9,107 bases of DNA from Minisyncoccota bacterium (lineage in GTDB: Bacteria > Patescibacteriota > Microgenomatia > UBA1400 > PJMF01), in assembly GCA_003518205.1 (NCBI GenBank), contig DOZC01000009.1, forward strand, positions 11,273 through 20,379. The letters run 5' to 3'. The notes beneath the pieces are model-generated. The model did no database searches. It saw only the letters and a program-made list of their open reading frames with translations, and was not told where the DNA came from. A program made the translations under genes and the position numbers. Shown piece after piece: positions 7,571 through 9,107 of this stretch (the first letter of the stretch is position 1; the number at the start of each line of letters is the position of its first letter).

Positions 7571-7643
7571 CGGAGATTAGCGCAGTTGGTAGCGCGCACG
7601 GTTCGGAACCGTGAGGTCGGCGGTTCGAGTCCGCCATCTCCGA
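7571..7643 (+). tRNA. tRNA-Pro, anticodon CGG
   Basis: Full cloverleaf: acceptor stem CGGAGAT (7571-7577) with ATCTCCG (7636-7642), D stem GCGC/GCGC, anticodon stem CACGG/CCGTG around the loop TTCGGAA, five-base variable region, T stem GGCGG/CCGCC with the normal loop TTCGAGT. The anticodon CGG is at 7604-7606 and reads CCG. The C1-G72 pair and discriminator A73 are typical bacterial proline identity elements. CCA is not encoded (C A A follows), so it must be added. Position 37 is A rather than the G found in bacterial tRNA-Pro. Confidence 0.93.
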
Positions 7644-7674
7644 CAAAATAATTCTTGAAGGTGAAGAAGTCTGA

Positions 7675-7705
7675 TATTCCTCTAATTTGACATAATTAGT
7701 GGAAT
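7675..7705 (+). repeat. Tandem palindromic repeat, copy 1
   Basis: 31-base unit with 32-base spacing to copy 2; the two differ at one base (C at 7682, G at 7714). It is a dyad: arm ATTCCTCTAATT (7676-7687), centre TGACAT, arm AATTAGTGGAAT (7694-7705), with one mismatched position. It contains a TTGACA at 7687-7692 but no good -10 box follows it, so it looks more like an operator half than a second promoter. Confidence 0.8.
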
Positions 7706-7706
7706 G

Positions 7707-7737
7707 TATTCCTGTAATTTGACATAATTAGTGGAAT
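7707..7737 (+). repeat. Tandem palindromic repeat, copy 2, over the ATPase promoter
   Basis: Second copy of the 31-base unit: arm ATTCCTGTAATT (7708-7719), centre TGACAT, arm AATTAGTGGAAT (7726-7737). Its central TTGACA (7719-7724) is the -35 box of the ATPase gene, so any protein bound to this dyad would cover the promoter. The 32-base spacing is close to three helical turns, putting both dyads on one face of the DNA. Confidence 0.8.
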
Positions 7738-7747
7738 AGGCTAAACT
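7719..7747 (+). promoter_or_regulatory. Promoter of the AAA ATPase gene
   Basis: Consensus TTGACA (7719-7724), a 17-base spacer, and TAAACT (7742-7747). The -10 box ends 6 bases before the ATG at 7754, so the mRNA is predicted to be leaderless. This is the best-matching promoter in the window and it lies inside a palindromic repeat. Confidence 0.75.
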
Positions 7748-7753
7748 AACGAC

Positions 7754-8890
7754 ATGAAAGTGGCGAGATATATTCAATCCGAATTACAAACTTCCCTACA
7801 ACCAGGTCGAGCAGTAATTCTACTTGGTGCCAGAAGGGTTGGCAAAACCACTCTAATTCGGAGTTTAATTGATACAACTTCAAAAAAAGTGGCATTTTTT
7901 AATTGTGATGATCCGGATGTTAGAGCTCAATTTTTCAACATAGGTTTTCAAGCACTTCAACGCCTACTTACCAACATTGATGTGGTTATTTTTGACGAAG
8001 CCCAACGTATTAAAAATATTGGCATTACTTTAAAATTAATCACTGATGAACTACCAAGTAAAAAACTATTAGTTACTGGTTCTTCAAGTTTAGAGTTATC
8101 AAATCAGATAAATGAACCACTAACTGGTAGAAAAAAAACCTTTCAATTATTTCCCATAAGTGTTTTGGAACTCTGGCACCAAGAAAATCAGGAAGCATTA
8201 GCCATCAAATCACGGCTAGACGATTTACTCAGATTTGGAAGCTATCCTAAAATTTTTGATCTAGATTCTCATCAAGAAAAAGAGGAATATTTGCTCGAAT
8301 TAACAGGAGATTATTTATTTAAAGACATACTGGAATATCAAAATGTCAGAAGTCCTGAACAAATTCGTAAACTCCTCATCGCATTGGCTTTGCAAATTGG
8401 TCAAGAGGTTTCATTACCGGAATTGGGCAATATTGTTGGTATAGATCAAAAAACAGTTACCAGATACCTTGATTTACTAGAAAAAAGTTTTGTAATTTTT
8501 CGCTTACCAGCCTTGAGTAGAAATTTACGTAAAGAAATTTCCAAATCAAGAAAAATTTATTTTTATGATTTGGGAATCCGCAATTCCTTGATTAAAAATT
8601 TTAACCATTATGACTTAAGACAGGATAGAGGCCAAGTTTGGGAAAATTTTCTGGTGAGTGAGCGTAGAAAAAAAGACCACTATCAACGCCTAGCTAAAAA
8701 TTATTATTTTTGGCGAACTTATAATCAAAAAGAAATTGACTTAGTTGAAGAAAAATCTGGTTTGATGTCTGGATTTGAATTCAAATGGCAAAGTCATAAT
8801 TTTGTCAAACCAGCTGATTTTTTAGCTAGCTATCCCGGTAGCGACATCACAATCATAAATCAGCAGAATTTTCTGGATTTTGTGCTTTAA
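7754..8890 (+). CDS. AAA ATPase with DUF4143 C-terminal domain
   Basis: Complete 378-residue member of the AAA_14/DUF4143 ATPase group, whose biological role is not settled. Walker A GARRVGKTT at residues 25-33, Walker B VVIFDEAQ at 77-84 with D81 and E82, and a sensor-1-like LLVTGSSSLEL at 105-115. A winged-helix-like segment lies at about 198-252; the helix-turn-helix core is SLPELGNIVGIDQKTVTRYL from residue 220. The C-terminus has a PD-(D/E)xK nuclease-like pattern: EIDLV with D329, then FEFKW with E342 and K344, so a nuclease activity or a relic of one is possible. The start is fixed by the promoter 6 bases upstream. The gene is visibly richer in A and T than the genes to its left and lies alone between two tRNA genes, which suggests horizontal acquisition. 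Family firm; function unknown. Confidence 0.9.
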   Translation: MKVARYIQSELQTSLQPGRAVILLGARRVGKTTLIRSLIDTTSKKVAFFNCDDPDVRAQFFNIGFQALQRLLTNIDVVIFDEAQRIKNIGITLKLITDELPSKKLLVTGSSSLELSNQINEPLTGRKKTFQLFPISVLELWHQENQEALAIKSRLDDLLRFGSYPKIFDLDSHQEKEEYLLELTGDYLFKDILEYQNVRSPEQIRKLLIALALQIGQEVSLPELGNIVGIDQKTVTRYLDLLEKSFVIFRLPALSRNLRKEISKSRKIYFYDLGIRNSLIKNFNHYDLRQDRGQVWENFLVSERRKKDHYQRLAKNYYFWRTYNQKEIDLVEEKSGLMSGFEFKWQSHNFVKPADFLASYPGSDITIINQQNFLDFVL

Positions 8891-8906
8891 GACTCAACTC
8901 CTGAGT

Positions 8907-8912
8907 TATAAT
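8907..8912 (+). promoter_or_regulatory. -10 box TATAAT before tRNA-Arg
   Basis: TATAAT ends 12 bases before the mature tRNA 5' end, so the primary transcript would carry a 5' leader of only a few bases. No good -35 box is visible. A small palindrome AACTC-CT-GAGTT (8896-8907) abuts it; it is too weak to call as a terminator for the ATPase gene. Confidence 0.5.
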
Positions 8913-8924
8913 CAAAGATTGTGC

Positions 8925-8999
8925 GCCCCCATAGTTCAACGGATAGAACAGAGGTTTCCTAAACCTCAAATCCAGGTCCGATTCCCGGTGGGGGCACCA
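8925..8999 (+). tRNA. tRNA-Arg, anticodon CCT, with encoded CCA
   Basis: Acceptor stem GCCCCCA (8925-8931) with TGGGGGC (8989-8995), discriminator A at 8996 and encoded CCA at 8997-8999. D stem GTTC/GAAC, anticodon stem GAGGT/ACCTC around the loop TTCCTAA, giving anticodon CCT at 8958-8960, which reads AGG. The T arm is odd: stem CCAGG/CCCGG has one A-C mismatch, and the T loop is TCCGATT, with C where the near-universal U55 should be. The variable region is 4 bases. Probably functional but divergent. Confidence 0.9.
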
Positions 9000-9048
9000 A
9001 AAAAACAACTGACAGTTTATGTAGTGAGTTCTAAAACGAATCGCAACC

Positions 9049-9067
9049 CCCCTCGTACAATGAGGGG
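9049..9067 (+). promoter_or_regulatory. Hairpin-framed -10 box before the right-edge gene
   Basis: CCCCTC (9049-9054) and GAGGGG (9062-9067) form a perfect 6-base inverted repeat around GTACAAT. The TACAAT (9056-9061) is a -10 box 8 bases before the ATG at 9070, the same near-leaderless spacing as the other genes. The inverted repeat could be an operator or, if the gene belongs to an insertion sequence, part of its end. GAGGGG is only two bases from the ATG, too close for a ribosome site. Confidence 0.4.
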
Positions 9068-9069
9068 AT

Positions 9070-9107
9070 ATGCACCACATCAAGATTACCGCTGAAGAAC
9101 GTGACCG
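9070..9107 (+). CDS. Start of an unidentified gene, cut by the right edge
   Basis: Only 12 full codons are present: MHHIKITAEERD. The -10 box TACAAT at 9056-9061 supports ATG 9070 as a real start. The opening loosely recalls IS30-type transposases, which often begin with a His followed by a threonine and an E-E-R helix, but twelve residues cannot decide the family. I do not assign a function. Confidence 0.45.
   Translation, partial: MHHIKITAEERD

Noticed and set aside
7675..7737. CRISPR array
   Set aside because: Only two copies with a single base between them and no spacer; it is a tandem palindrome in a promoter.
8853..9095. Open frames crossing tRNA-Arg on both strands
   Set aside because: They run through the tRNA gene and have no recognisable protein features.

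Overview
The window looks like chromosomal DNA from a small-genome bacterium of the Patescibacteria (CPR) type. This is an inference from gene style, not a database match. The reasons are tight packing with short gaps, an absence of Shine-Dalgarno sequences, -10 boxes placed so close to ATG codons that mRNAs would be leaderless, a membrane-anchored PEGA/beta-propeller protein, and an AAA/DUF4143 ATPase. TAA and TAG end all five complete genes; no complete gene ends in TGA.

Left part (1-5890) is a cell-envelope block. A WecG/TagA/CpsF glycosyltransferase (minus, cut by the left edge) diverges from a 1021-residue gene whose N-terminal half looks like MurL (UDP-MurNAc-L-Ala-L-Glu epimerase) and whose C-terminal half is a MurD-type ligase. 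The two steps that would add L-Glu and then invert it to D-Glu thus appear to be fused in one polypeptide. It converges, with a 19-base gap, on an MreB-like actin homologue with an altered phosphate-2 motif. Upstream of that on the same strand is a GT4 glycosyltransferase. Together these suggest wall precursor synthesis, shape control and surface glycan synthesis.

Middle part (5891-7570): a divergent promoter region leads to a PEGA/beta-propeller membrane protein. It is followed by a gap with two copies of a hairpin element. The two stems have the same architecture but different paired bases.

Right part (7571-9107): tRNA-Pro(CGG), then two tandem 31-base palindromic repeats over a good promoter, then an AT-rich AAA ATPase with a winged-helix segment and a PD-(D/E)xK-like C-terminus, then tRNA-Arg(CCT), and the first codons of an unidentified gene. 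The ATPase between two tRNAs differs visibly in base composition from the genes to its left and looks like an acquired module. The best candidates for something new are the MurL-MurD fusion, the covarying twin hairpins, and the palindromic array over the ATPase promoter.
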